A stretch of 64,000 bases of DNA. Origin: Caenorhabditis remanei. Lineage: Eukaryota; Nematoda; Chromadorea; Rhabditida; Rhabditidae. The stretch spans positions 14,446,001 through 14,510,000 of the forward strand of contig NC_071329.1 in assembly GCF_010183535.1 (NCBI RefSeq), read 5' to 3'. The number at the start of each line of letters is the position of its first letter. Position 1 is the first letter of the stretch. The notes under the pieces were generated by a model, which saw nothing but the letters and a program-made list of their open reading frames with translations, was not told the DNA's origin and ran no database searches. Of this stretch, positions 1 through 13,100 are shown in pieces. Both the position numbers and the translations under genes were made by a program.

Positions 1-329
1 TGAAGTATCCTTCAGCCCGGGTATTATAGACTACTACATCCTCTGATCGACGAGTCTATCCGGTACCGACACAGATAAGAATGGTGGGGGAAGTTAATTT
101 CATAAAAAGTACCCAGTTTTTTGGAATTTCAATCGTAATTTTATTGATTTCTAGATTAAAAAAGTCCTATTTTTTGGAATTTTAATTACAATTTTGTTGA
201 TTTCTAACCCGGGAGGATTCAAACCCGCGTCTACTGAAGTATCCTTCAGCCCGGGTATTATAGACTACTACATCCTCTGATCGACGAGTCTATCCGGTAC
301 CGACACAGATAAGAATGGTGGGGGAAGTC
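1..329. repeat. Tandem pair of tRNA-like repeat units
   Basis: A unit of about 94 bp at 1-94 recurs almost identically at 236-329. Between them a 38-bp AT-rich segment is also duplicated (about 118-155 and 172-208). Read on the minus strand, the unit contains GGTTTGAATCC, close to the tRNA box B consensus, just upstream of a perfect 6-bp hairpin CTGAAG-GATA-CTTCAG. The T-stem does not pair well, so it is not an intact tRNA. It is best described as a tRNA-derived repeat or tRNA relic. Confidence 0.55.
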
Positions 330-2304
330 AATAGCTTACCGATTTTAGAGTCCTTTTTTGTGATAAGCAATTCTCCTCGTCAGGGCAATCATCGATTCGT
401 CTCGGTCGCCATTTCCATTTCTTTCATTTGGACTTCCATTTGACGATGTGCAGGCCATGTTCATGTCAGCTTAGTGCGCGGTGCTGAAATAAATAGTTGA
501 ATTCAACGTAAATGGTATAACAATAAAAAGATATACGTAAATAATATGTTGTGGGAAACTATGAGCAATAGAACAAAAAGGGAAACCTCGTAAGACCTCA
601 GAGACCTCGTTGTAGGCCGGAATGAGGGGAGAATGACTGAGTACTGGTATACCAGCAGTTGCGCGCAATAGGGGAGTCTAATTCCTGCGTTCGGTAAGAT
701 TTCCCAAGAAGATAAGAAGGCAGATGGTAATATGTGAAGAAAATGTCCCTGACAATATACCGAGAGAGACAACATCTGCTATTTACTCATTGTAAGAATC
801 AATATTGGAGGGCATTGTAAAAATAACAACTATGACAGTAAATAAATAAAAACACTATGACAGTAAATAAATAATGAGAGCTGAGAATATTAATTGTTTG
901 AGTAATTTGATATTTGCTTGAAATGTGTTGAAAGTGAGATTGTGGCTAGAATTTCAGATGGGTTCTCTACTTATATGAAAATATTTCGCCGTTTTGATAA
1001 AATCTGTTAAAAGTATGGTAAAATCATTTTGAAAGGAAACTCCTTTTGGACCAAATCTCAAAAATAATTAAATCGTCATTAAAATATACTACGGGCTTTC
1101 TAATGACAGAATCTTTCCAGGGATCTCTTACTGAAATTAAGAGTTGAGAAAAGGCATGTAAAAAGCCAAAGGGGCTGATAATGTCAATCAAACGCTCAGT
1201 TAGATCGAATGCAATTAGAAACAAAGAGCGCTCAAAAAGAAATGACTGCTCGGTGAAGGAGTGAAAGGGACAACTGATTGTATTCCATCCATCTAACCTC
1301 ATCTCTTTAGGGGGCGTGGCATATGCACTGTATACGTTCAGATTTCATAAGAAGATAACATGACAGGTGGTATTTTTGAAAAAAATTGGCCCAGACAATA
1401 GACCTTACGACATCTGTTGTTTGTTTGTGCTAATTATAAATAGGGGTCAGTGGAAAAAAGATAGGGAAAAAAGGGAAAACGTGTTTGAAAGCGTGAAAAA
1501 CCATCATGTATACCGGAAAAATTTAATCTTTCCCCTCTTACTCCACCTTTTGTTTAAAAAAATCTTATTCGTGCAAATCACATTGAAATCCCCAATTCAG
1601 AGCAGTTGGTGCTCCACAATTATTCAAAGCGCTAGTCAGGAAGCGTCTCAATTGAAAGGGCCCTTCTATTACAGGTCTTCCGGTATTCACCACTTGATTC
1701 TTTTTTTTCAAATTTTGCTATCTCTTGAACAAATTTCTCCAGTCTCTGAGTATAAACTTGAAGCTCAAACCTGTAATATCAGTAATAACGGAAATTAGAT
1801 ATCTCGAAAAAACGCAGATACAATACTCCTCAAAACTTGGGACCTTCTCAAATTTGGGAAAACTTGGAACCTTTAACGGTCCCATTAGAGTACCCACCTG
1901 TTCTTTCCCAGACGACTTCTCTTTCGTTTGATTAGTCACGTTTTTGTTTGACCTCAGCGACCCCTTCCCCCTGTTGCGCGCCCTTTCCCAAGACAACATC
2001 AAATAGGTAGACACTTTCCTATTGTCTCATTGCTGTTAACACAAAAGAATTATAGGTGAACAGGTATACGGTATATAGCTACACAGATAGGCCTTTTTTG
2101 AGAAAATTACAGGTTTACCTGGTGACGTCACCCTTTGGGTGTAAAATTCTTCTTGGGAGGGTGGGTGTAAAGGTTTCCTTACATTCTACTATCTCTCAAT
2201 TTTGCACACAGTTTTCTTTGGTTTCGGGAGAGCACGGTTGTAAGAAGCGTGCCGTGCTAATAGCTGTCAACTTTTTTTTTCTTCACAAACCGATTTCTTT
2301 CCAG
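330..2304. other. No supportable gene
   Basis: Open frames here are short, start at random methionines and show no recognisable domain or splice pattern. A short palindromic segment near 2225-2262 resembles sequence in the first intron of the M13 gene at 13898. The stretch could be an intron of the partial M13 gene that follows, or intergenic DNA beside a truncated copy. Confidence 0.5.
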
Positions 2305-3519
2305 TTGAATATTCTACCGTCTGATTCATTTTACACAATGATACGAAAAGTCGAGAGAGTCAGAACAGAACTGATCATGGACTTTATTGGTTTGGAGACT
2401 GAACTGGATCCTTCTGTCGATCTTCTAGAGACAAACGCTTTCTATGACTCGGCCGACAATAGTTTAAGTTAGTTATTTCTTGCTATTAAACAACATATTC
2501 TTTTCTAGCTATTCTCATACCATTCCTTGATGACCCTCTCTTCGATTCAACCTTTCCAAAATATGCAAAAATAGCTGGCACTGGAAACACGTTGAGTCAT
2601 GAAATAGGCCACGGATTCGACATGATTGGGAGGACTTCGGATGAAAATGGAGTTGACAAGGATTGGTGGGCAAAAGAAGATTTGGCGGAGTATGATAAGC
2701 GTGCGAAATGCCTAGTTAATCAATACAATAGTTATGATGATCCGGATTTCGGGATGAAAGTAAGCTGACTAGGGAAGGCCAGTGACTGCGGAGTTATGGG
2801 ACGTAACCTACATCATTGGAGAGCTGAGAAAACGGCGATTTCAAATATATATTCAGTTTTTGCATTCGAGGTCTGGTATTCGAGAAAAGCAAGGTCAACG
2901 TTTACCTTAGCTGTACCTTATCAACGCGTAAAAAAATGTCGGGAGCGTGGTGTGGGTAGTGAAACTTTGACCTCGTTTTTCTCGAATACCAGATCTCAAG
3001 GGCGAAAATTGATTATATATTTGGAATCAGCACTTTCTCAGCTTTCCAATTATATAAGTTACGCCCCATATCTCTACGGTCACTCGGGAGTCTCCCCTAG
3101 TGAGAAGAGTTGTCTAGAATTACCAATAATTCTAGTTGAATGGGTCTACAACAATAGACGAAATAATTGCGGACGGGTTGGGAGTGGAGACGTCTTGGAG
3201 AGCTTTCAAGAAGTTAGACCTATCAAAAGAGCAACATATAGTTGGATTCGATAATTACAGTATTGCTAAAGTATACTTCCGCATAGCAGCTCTGGTGAGT
3301 CTGTCTGGAAGACACCAACATTTTTTCGACGATTTTTTCCTTTAGGAGTTTTGTAGAAAACGTGATACAAGTAGTTTGGAAGAGCAACTCGAAGAAGAAC
3401 ATCCTACAGATAGTTTCCGAGTAAATGGAGTGTTTTCGAATATGAAAGCGTTTGGAGAGACATTTGAATGTCCAGTTGGGTCGCCGATGAATCCAAAACG
3501 GAAATGTGAACTTTTCTGA
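2305..3519 (+). CDS. M13 neprilysin-like metallopeptidase, C-terminal part only
   Basis: Exons 2305-2467, 2509-2759, 3136-3294 and 3346-3519 splice in frame to 248 residues and a stop. AATAAA follows at 3538. M13 landmarks are present: TNAFY (substrate-binding Asn-Ala), SHEIGHGFD (zinc HExxH), DEIIAD (third zinc ligand Glu) and HPTDSFRVNG near the C terminus, which ends CELF. The N-terminal half (membrane anchor and CETPEC region) is not found in the 2.3 kb upstream. The first exon starts exactly at an intron boundary shared with the paralogue at 4116-13712. So either the 5' exons lie before the window, or this is a truncated duplicate cut within that intron. The catalytic residues are intact. 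It probably belongs to the same tandem set as the next two M13 genes. Confidence 0.8.
2768..3107. repeat. Palindromic repeat, CTAGGGAA family
   Basis: Fills most of an M13 intron. It starts near CTAGGGAAGG, and its two halves are inverted copies: tcaaatatatattcag against tatatatttggaatcag, and gtctggtattcgagaaaa against its complement. Related copies lie at about 36432-36936, 52839-53140 and 59574-60232, three of the four in introns of unrelated genes. Confidence 0.75.
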
Positions 3520-3660
3520 AAAACAGTTTTTATGTTTAATAAAGACGTAACCATACTGACCAAAGCACACAAATCTCATGGTTCAGAAATTTTTAATTTC
3601 TCAAAAATTTCAAAAAAAGAAACACTTTAATTTAGTGAAATTGGCGGTTAGTTGGCAAGT

Positions 3661-4060
3661 AAGTTTGCTCAAAAAGTTATCTACTTTGGCCGTTTTCAGT
3701 GGAAAATTACCAACTTTGAGAGTGTTTTTCAGAGTCACCGGATTGTCCGACAAATTTTATTTTGTATGTGTTGGACAGAGAAGAAATAACACTTCATTTT
3801 TGTAGTTGATCATTTTTTTATAGGGACACTACCTTGAAAGTTACAGGTCATCAAAGTCATTTTTCCCTGGAACCGACTAATTAACGAACAAAAAAACAAC
3901 AAAAAAGGTCAACTACAAAAATTATGTGATATTTTCGCTCTGTCCAATCCATAAAAAATGAAATTAGTCGGACAATTAGATAGCACCGAAAAAAACTGTC
4001 AAAGTTGGTTATTTTTCATTAAAAATGACTAAAGTTGATAACCTTTTGAGCGGTACTGTA
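3661..4060. repeat. Palindromic MITE, CAGTACCG family (variant 2)
   Basis: A long imperfect palindrome between two M13 genes, ending CGGTACTGTA. Internal landmarks are tagttgaccatttttttgta-type arms and a central 'gacctgtaactttcaagata'-like segment in inverted copies. It is shared with 46455-46840, 47857-48286 and the left part of 27026-27670. Confidence 0.75.
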
Positions 4061-4115
4061 AGTTTACTGACTTTCCTTCCAAAGCGGGTCCTTTTTTCAG
4101 AAGAAAACTTCCTGA

Positions 4116-7100
4116 ATGTCTCTGAAGGATAAATGTTCAAACCCCCTATTCTCTCTTGTCATATTTCTAATCGTTTTCATAATTGCCCTCCTGGCAACTG
4201 TTATCATTTTGAAAGTGGATAGCAAGCCGATAGTGATCCAGGGATCTAAGGAAGCACTAGTGTCTCCCGATGAATCTACCAGAAGTACTTCTGGAGTGAC
4301 GTCTTCTAGGCCAACTGTTTCAACTTTTGAGAATCCTAAGAAAACACCGAACTCATCCAAAGTGCCATCTGCTACAACTGAGAAAGCTGAAACAAAGACT
4401 GAGCCAGTTATATCTGAAACGACTGTCAGACCAAATATTCCAACTCTGAAACCTCGAAATGTTTGTGAAACTCCGGAATGCATTACGTTGGCTCATCAAT
4501 TGGTAGCCATTGAATTCTAGCTATAAAATAAGATTTCAGCCCAAGTTACATAAAATTTCAGCTCAATTGGCACGACCCGAGCATTGATCCATGTGTAGAC
4601 TTTTATAAATCAGCATGTGGAAAGTACAATGAACATACTACGGTATATGGAACAAGGAGTCAGAAGAAGAATCTTATTGTGGCTAGTCTCATTGATGGTA
4701 CATAGTTTCCTATTTCCAGATTCAAATAAACAAAATCAAATAAACTATTCAGAGTATCTTATCAAAAACACGACTTACAAAACAAAGACTGAAAATAATT
4801 TCAAGTTCTACTACAACAAATGTGTAGAGTTGCAGAAGAATACAGAGGTTAGTTGTGATCTACAGATTTTTGTAAATTGTATGTTTCTAGGCGTTCCAAA
4901 GTAACTCGGAACAAGCACTGAAAGATATTTTTGATGATATTAAAACTATCGGATCATGGCCTCTTTTGGATAAAAATTGGGATAAATCAAAGTTCAATTT
5001 GAATGGTTTAGAGACTCAACTCAAAATCAGATAAATATAATCTTTTCCAATTTCAGACATGCTTTTCAAAATAGCTAGTTTCGGGAAAATGGAATTCGGG
5101 TTGTTTGAAATCGCCATCTCAGATTCACTGATAATCTCACCAGTTGGGGAAAGAATCGAACCGGATGAGAGTCTGAAAAAGACTATCAAAGAAATTCTGA
5201 AAGAAAATGGAATCAAAGTTAGTGACAAAACTCTGAACAAGGATTTTGACGAGTATGCAAGTTTCATACAGACTCTTGACCAGGTTTGCTAAGTTTTCGG
5301 GTTCTCTCTTTTCTAGAAGTTAGCTTACAGTATGGATTTGATGCAAATGCAAATGCAACAAAATTCTCGCATCTAGAGGGTAAACTTCCCAGTATTGATT
5401 TCAGCAAGATAATTGAAAGTTGGATGAATCCGAAGAGAACAAATGGGGAAGTTAAAGATATTTCCGAGAAAATTAAGAACACGACACTCGTAAGCCATCA
5501 GAAGCTGTTCTTTGCAAAAAGGAATAATGTGAGTGATGGGAGTTTTAAAAAATACAGTACCGGTCAAAAAGATATGGACTTTGGCCGTTTTCAGTTGAAA
5601 TTGTCCATCTTTGAGAGTTTGTCATGGCAGTTCTGGTTGTCACACCTAGTAGGTTTCTTTTGAATCATACAGAACAAAAGTAGAGCTTCATTTTTGAGGT
5701 TGACAACTTTTTGATAGCTCCGCCCATTTTTGAGATATGCGTCTTTAAAAACAGGCGGGATCGCGCTCCGTCGACTTCTCTCATCTATCTTTACTCAGGT
5801 ATTTTTTCGCACTTTGCCCATGAAATGGGCAGCATGGCCCAGAGAAAAGGGCCGCGGGGCCTGCCCTACGCTGGCACTCGTGCCGATTTTGAGGGCCACA
5901 TGGCCCATTTCATGGGCAAAGTGCCGAGATTTGGTACAACGAGCGGCATTCCTCTCCTTTCGCTCCTTACAATTTAGCACTATAATTAACCAGATTACAC
6001 AGTTTTGTACTTTTATACTATTTATTGAAATAATTCGAACAAAAACCCAAACAAAACGCAATAATAACTAGAACGTTATAGAGTGAAATAGGACACATGA
6101 TAAGAGGAGAGAAAAGGGCAGAAATAGTGGATGTATGAGCACTTAATAGGACATTAGCGATAAATAGGACATGAGCAATAAATAGGACATGAGCAATAAA
6201 TAAGATACATGATGGAATATTAAGACGACAGATGTAGGAAACTTTTAAAATAGGTGTAAGAAATTCAAATGAAACCGAGGAGAGGAAAGAGACGAAGGGA
6301 AGGCGGAAAATGGAGTCATTGCAGAGAAGAGTGAGGCAGGTCGCGAGTTTTGTTACGCTGAAATGATTGTCATGATTGAAAATGAAATAGATCGATTAGG
6401 TAAGTTACTTTTCTGAAAGTCCACGTTCCGAAAGAAGATCCTGATGAAGGTGGATCGTATCGAGCTCTTTTAATCTCCTTCCTGAATAACAGTAATGAAA
6501 AAAGTAAGAGTTTAAATAGGCTTACAACGCTTCTCGTAGGCAGCTATGAAACCCGTCCTTGGACATGAACGCGGCTCTGGCTGAACTCAGTGCTCCGAAA
6601 CGTTTCTTTTTCACTGCAACAGTTTCCCAAGAAGCGAGACACTTTAAGTTTGCAAAATTATCGCTCCATAAGCCATTTTCCAGTTCGACCTCTTCGATTC
6701 CGAAGTAGTTTAGGAAGAACGCTGAAGAAATGCAAATAATTCCATTAGTTCAGCATAATAGTAACCCACTTCGCATATCGATATACAGTTTTTCGGGGAA
6801 AAAAGAGTGTGTTGAGTACGAATTCTCATATGGTAAATTCCAGGATGTCGTTTGAATATCGGTGGGCACACTACAACTTCTTTCCAATAATTGAAATATG
6901 AGACGTTTTAATACAACATGAGACTCTTCAATTCTCCGACCTTTTGAAACTGGTCTATCCACAAGGAACATGCTTCCTCCCTGAAAAAATTAATACTAAA
7001 GAGATAGCCAGAGAAATTTGTTCTCACGGAAAATGGTGCTTCTGCTGGGTATTGCAAGTTGAGACTTCTCGTTCGATAAATCGCTCCTACCAAACTTTTA

Positions 7101-10100
7101 TATTCCATCTCCCCTTCTTTTTGTACTGCAACAGGTTGTTGGATGGAATGCGATTTTAGCAGACTCTGTAAAATGAGGAATGAGAATGTCTAAGACAAAG
7201 AAACTTACCAAGATTAGCTGCCCGTGTTGAATTATTGAGAAATAATTGGGGTCAGAGAAACGGTGGACGGGCGGTAGAGAGAATGTTTTTACCGAATATG
7301 AGTGCCTCCGAGCGAACGACTCACATTCGTTGACTGTGCCAGCTTCGCAACGGCTGTATGACGCGTGGACAGCTGCACCAGCTCTATAAAGATCTAGAAC
7401 TCCATCTTTAGAGATGGATCTGGCAAGTATTTCTGCAATGAAAAGTATTTGGAAGGCTATTTGATTTAGTGGAAACTCACCATTAAGAGGTGTTGCATGG
7501 TTCAATTGATGAATGTGTGAAGGCATTTCATTATCGAATGTCGTATTCCGGCGGAAATCAGAAACAGGCATCTCACTTCGAAACGGAGCATATGGAATAT
7601 TATTAATCGGATTCATATTCTGATTTCTGTCAAAAGTGACATGGGATATATCATAAGAACGTCCTTCGAACGGATATCTGGGCATTAAATGCGAATACAT
7701 CGATTGGCTGGTGCCGGCTTGGGAATAATCAGTTGACGTAATATCATGTGAAGTATTCACAATTTCATGTGGCTTGTTTTGCAGAAATTCTCCTTTTAAA
7801 GCAGAAGTAGGCGTCATGTCTGAATCCGAATCAGCTGGATCTGAGTTGAAGATAACTTATCACGGGAATAAAAAGAGTCATACCATTGACGGGAGTTTTT
7901 GTTGTTCTCTCTTGAACAATTTGCTCCAATATTTTCTTCGAATGCTCATCTTCTTCGTTTTTCTTCTTTTTAGAAGCACTTCGTGTTGTTTGTTTATGAA
8001 AACGTTCTGGGAAGATGTTTTTTGCTTCATTAAAATGGAACATCACTCACTCATTATTATATTGACAAATAGATGGCGTCGGAGAGCAGCAGAAAATTAA
8101 TATAAAAAAATTTCGTGGAGGCGTTTGACGGAATATCGGAGGGTCGTACGCGTGTTGTTTAGCATTAGTCGAGGCAGTTTACGAAATACTTTCGGAAAAA
8201 CTAGATGTTTTTTGGAGAATGGGGATAAACTAGCGTTCCATTGTGACATAGCAATTCCCACTGATGTTGACCATCACTGCTGGACAGAGAATTTTTTCGA
8301 TAGGAACGACAGTATATGTATATGATTCGATTTTAGAAAAAATGTTTGGCAGATTGGTTGATATTTCCAAAACTTTCGAAGCAATTGGATGCAGTCCTTT
8401 GTTCTTCATGGCACCCAATAAAATGTCCATTGGTTGCAGTAAAAACTCCCGCATGATCACATCCACCTCCTGAGTTCTTTTCACGATCAGTTCAATTTCT
8501 CCATAACACAGTTCATGTTCTTTCGATCCCGAAAAACAGACTATGCTTGATGATGTTGTTTTTGATGCGCAATACGTTTGTGCCGAAAACACGTAGTTGC
8601 CCATTTTGGAAGAAACTCGACATCTTTTCCTGTAAGATGTGATGTACTATCATGAAATGAAATGAATGAAATAGCTCACAGAAACAGGGAATTGTCCGGA
8701 AACCTCAAATTTTCTGTTATCCTTCTATGTAACGGCGTTAATTGATCTACATTTATCAAATTATTGTATGCATTCACGAGAGGAAACCTTGAATGAAATG
8801 AATTACTTTATGGGTAATATTGTAACTTACTTGGATTCAGAACATTTCATAGAATTAAAAATGGAAATTCTTGTTTCGTCGGAACACGAACGGGACAACT
8901 GAATGAGAGGAGTACGGTAGAATTGGCCACAGATGTATCTATAATACACCCGATGAGTGCGATGTTAAAATTCTCTCCTAATCACTTATTCAATATCACA
9001 TTTTCACATGAAGTCGTTTGATGGTGAACGCTGTTCATCAACACTTTGTGTTCCCTCTCAAAAGGTTCTGTGGTATGGATCGGGCCGAAATCCTGCTCGT
9101 GAAGCGTAATGTGATTATAAAAATTCTAAATAAAAATTTGAATTAATTTTTCTCAGTGATAACATACATGAAACTTGATTGTCAAACTGTCAGGCTCGAG
9201 GAGGCAGTGTAACTCATACATTGTGGTCAGCATTTCCTGTATGGTTCCGGGATTGACCACCCCTGTACCTTGAAGTGTCAAAGCATAAAGGAATCCGATG
9301 AAGAGGACATTGAAGTCATTGCGTAGGGAGAGACCCTCAAATCCCACAATTCCACTTATCAATCTGCTTAGCTTCTCCATCTCTCTGCCTGTTGTTTTTG
9401 ATAGTTTCCGAAGTGATGCTAACGGAACATTGTCATACGTGTAGGCCTTGATTCCCTCGATGCTATTGATTATACTCGTGATTGCGCCAGGAACCAGTTT
9501 CAAATTCGTCCACGAGTTCGGTTTCAACACTTCTAAAATCATATCATTGTCTACAACCTAAATATGAATCACCAACCGTTCACGATTGTTTTGCAAATTC
9601 CGGACCCCTTTATGTGGAACGGGTCAATGACAAATGAAGATGGTGGGAAATATTTGTAGATAGAAGGTACTGGATAATAAATAACATTCAAACTGTTTCC
9701 TAACCAATATTACCTCTTTTGTCTTTGTCAGTGAATCCATCTAGTCCTCGAGAAGACGCATAGATAATGGATGCATCAGATCTTAGAGGTTACATACGCG
9801 GATTGACATATGTTATACCATGTGATTTTTTCTGGCCAGTGGTAAGACATTGAGAGCATCCTGTTAACTGGTGCCAGTTCGGCAAACGAGTTAGGAGAAG
9901 TCTTTCCTGTGATAGCGGGATTTTATGGCATTTGCATTAGTTAGTAGCGATTCTCACCTTCATATCTGATAAATAAGATAAAATGACGAGCCTGAATGTC
10001 CAAATCCTTCCATCAACACGAACCTCTATTTGACTTGGTAAGTCCGAGAAAGACCTGAAACGCTGATGTTCGGTTGGGAACATAAACATCGGCCTCTCAC

Positions 10101-13100
10101 TGTTCCACAAATTTCTCCAAAAACGTCTTCTTCACCCCACCGTCGCAGAACACCATTGAGATCATATTGTACACATTACCGCCCTTTTTGGAGTCCATAT
10201 CCAGGCCTTCCAATCTGCATAATACTGGCGTCACCTCTCTTCTGAATTTGGATATGAATTAAATTCTCACTTATTTTTCTTACCGGCTTATTTTCGAAAA
10301 TGCGGCTCCGTCAGAAAACACTGAATACAGCAAGTTAATAACTTGTGAATCGAAATCGGCTTTAGACTCAATTGATTTTATATATTTCCCATATCCTCTT
10401 ATGTCATTCGACTGAAAATTTATCTGAAATTTTAATTTTGTTACTCAAAGTTTTACTCAAGGTACGGTACTTCCTTCTGATGAATCTTTTGATGTGCCAT
10501 AATGATTTCTCTCCCGTGGTAAATCAACTGATTGGTCATCTGATATTTCAAGTCACACTTCACAAATGTCAATCTATCCAGTATGTTTATGTTACTTCTG
10601 TAATAAAAGTTATTTCTCTGCGACAAGCTTTCAAAACAAACGTCGGGCAGTTCGGACATTGGGAGTTCTTCCCGTTTTTCTCTGTGCCGCATCGGCTACA
10701 GTAATACGAAACACCTTTCACGCCTTTTCTTCCAGCCTTTGTTACAACGTTCATAACTTGATTCGCCTGAATCCGTTTTTAATCTTTACACAAAACATGA
10801 ATCCCTTACGCTGAACGGTGGAGATTCTCCGTACAAAACAGCCATTAAGTGGAGCATCCTTTGTAAGAAACCTTCTGATATGGATTCGGCACAATAAAAA
10901 TTTACCAGAGCCAGTAGTCTGTGGTCTTTTCCTTCCCCAATTGTTCCGTTTTCGTTGTATTCCGCATCATCACTAACACTCTTATCTTCATCACTTTCTG
11001 CATAATCACCATCATCTCGATTAAACAAGTCTCCTTCAAATTCGTTGTTTAAATCGTCAATGTAATTCGCTTCGTATTCTTCATCATCCTCTTCAGAATC
11101 TCCACTATCAGGAACCGGAGTATTCGTATTCTCTTCCTCATCTGATCAAATGAATTACGGTTTACATTCAATTTTTAAATCAAACCTTTTGATTCGTCCA
11201 GATACTCATATTCATCACTTTCGGAGTGCGTTTCATAGACAACTCCTGTAATAAATTCATTAAATTATTCCTTACTACAATATTTCTTTACCTCTTCTTT
11301 GTCGTTTAGAACCAAAGTAAACTCTAGCTCTTCTCATCCTTCTTTATGTTGGTTTCATAGAATCAGTTATTGAAAAGTTAATAATTGAAATAAAAAAGCA
11401 AAATAATTCCAAGCAAAAAATGTACTTCAGTAGAGCGCGATTTCTCAACTTGTGCCCACCTGGTGCGAATGTGGTGCCCAACCGGGGCCAAACAGGTGCC
11501 CAACTCGTGCCCACATCCAATCAGCCTTTCCTTTCGGCAACCAACTCTCCAGCTTGTGCCCAACCCGCGCCAAACTAGTGCCCACTGGGCCATGTGGCCC
11601 TTTTTGTGGGCAACTTGCCCCATTCAATGACCACATGGCCCTTTTAACATTTTCACTGCCCAACCCTCGCCAAAAAATACCTGAGTAAAGGCGCATATCT
11701 CGAAATTGGGCGGAGCTATCGAAAAGTTGTCAACTAGTGAAATATGTGATTAAACATTAGAACTCCATTTTTGTAGTTGACAACGTTTTTGTACGGACTC
11801 TCCCTAGCAAGTTACGTAACACAAAGTAATTTCTCTCTCAAATCGACCAATTTTAGTGCAAAATAGTGCGATTTTTGAGCTGTCGTCTTAAATCGACCAT
11901 AAGTCTCTAGGGAGTGTCCGTACAAAAAAGTTATCAACTACAAAAATGAAGCTCTTGTCCTGTATGGTTCATACATAATTTGCTTTCAAGGATCAATCAG
12001 TGATACCGTAACATTCTCTCAAAGTTGGACAATTTCAACTGAAAACGACCAAATTGTATATCTTTCCGCACGATACTGTAAATATGTTTTATCAACATTT
12101 TCAGCTTGAAAGCATGATCAAAAAGACGCCGGAAAGAACATTAGCCAACTTCTTAATTTTCTATTTCATTGAACTTGCTTATGATGATCTTTCCATTGAC
12201 TCGGATACAGTGGAAAGTAGAGAATGTGCTGAGGTATGGATTTTTTCCACTTTCTGATACGTAAATTCTCTAAAACTTGAAAAATTGTAGCTTGCTGTCG
12301 GAGCATTTCCTGAAGCATCGCTGGCAGCTTTTGTCAATAACTATTTTGACAAGGAGAATCTTGAAATAGCATCTGGAATGGTGGAAGAATCCAAGGAGAA
12401 TTTCATCGAAATGGTGCGAGAATCCACGTGGCTTCATGAGAAAACGAAAGAAGCTGCAGTGAACAAATTGGAGAAATTGAAGAAGATAGTTGGGTACCCA
12501 GATCAATTCAAAGAACAAGGGTTGCTGGATAAGACTTTTGAAAATGTAAGTTTATCTGTGACAGCTGGCAGCTGGGAATTTTTAATTCAGCTGAATCTTC
12601 TCTCTTCCGATTCATACTACAAAATCATTCGGAAAGTCGAGAAAGTCAGAATGGAACTAGTTATCGATTTTCTTGGTGTGGATACAGAATTCAATCCATT
12701 GGCGATTTATCTCGATGCAAATGCCCAATATTTACCACATAAAAATCTTTTGAGTAAGTATCGAAATCGAAAAAAATTTCTTTAATTTCTACTTTTATTT
12801 TCAGCACTGCTCGTCCCGTTTCTCGACGACCCTCTCTTTGACTCCACCTATCCAAAATACGTGAAAATAGCTGTGACTGGAAATACTATAAGTCACGAAA
12901 TGGGTCATGGATTTGATACAGAGGGAAGGACGAGAGATGAGAATGGAGATGTAAAAGATTGGTGGGCAAAAGAAGATTTAGTGGAGTATGATAAGCGTGT
13001 GAATTGTCTAGTCGAACAGTACAATAACTATGATGACCCGGATTTTGGGAAGAATGCGAGTTTTTTGTTGTTTTTTGTTGGTTTTTTGCTTTTCAATGAA

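Larger units (their letters stand above)
5553..12080 (-). mobile_element. tnp2-type DNA transposon nested in an M13 intron
   Basis: The 6.5-kb insert begins TACAGTACCGG and ends CGATACTGTA, with flanking palindromic-MITE-like arms. Inside these lies a 42-bp inverted repeat (5700-5741 and 11692-11733, containing gatagctccgccca) and further inverted subterminal sequence (tttactcaggtatttttt). Two minus-strand genes fill the interior: a tnp2-like transposase (8230-11338) and an unknown 430-residue protein (6522-8043). GC-rich, GCCCA-rich blocks sit inside each end (about 5810-5950 and 11440-11670). An alternative reading is that a smaller element inserted into an older MITE, because 11746-12080 on the right resembles most of a MITE by itself. 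Confidence 0.7.

Noticed and set aside
1..329. Intact tRNA genes on the minus strand
   Set aside because: Box B-like sequence is present, but T-stem and acceptor pairing fail and no anticodon arm can be drawn.
1367..2014. Possible small genes of 140 and 98 codons
   Set aside because: No family resemblance, opposing overlapping frames and AT-driven openness; nothing beyond chance.
5317..5330. Upstream acceptor at 5316 in the split M13 gene
   Set aside because: It leads to an in-frame stop after 20 codons; the acceptor at 5330 matches the paralogue's exon.
5711..6071. Overlapping 88-113-codon frames near the transposon's left end
   Set aside because: They lie in the GC-rich subterminal repeat and mirror the inverted frames at 11378-11696.
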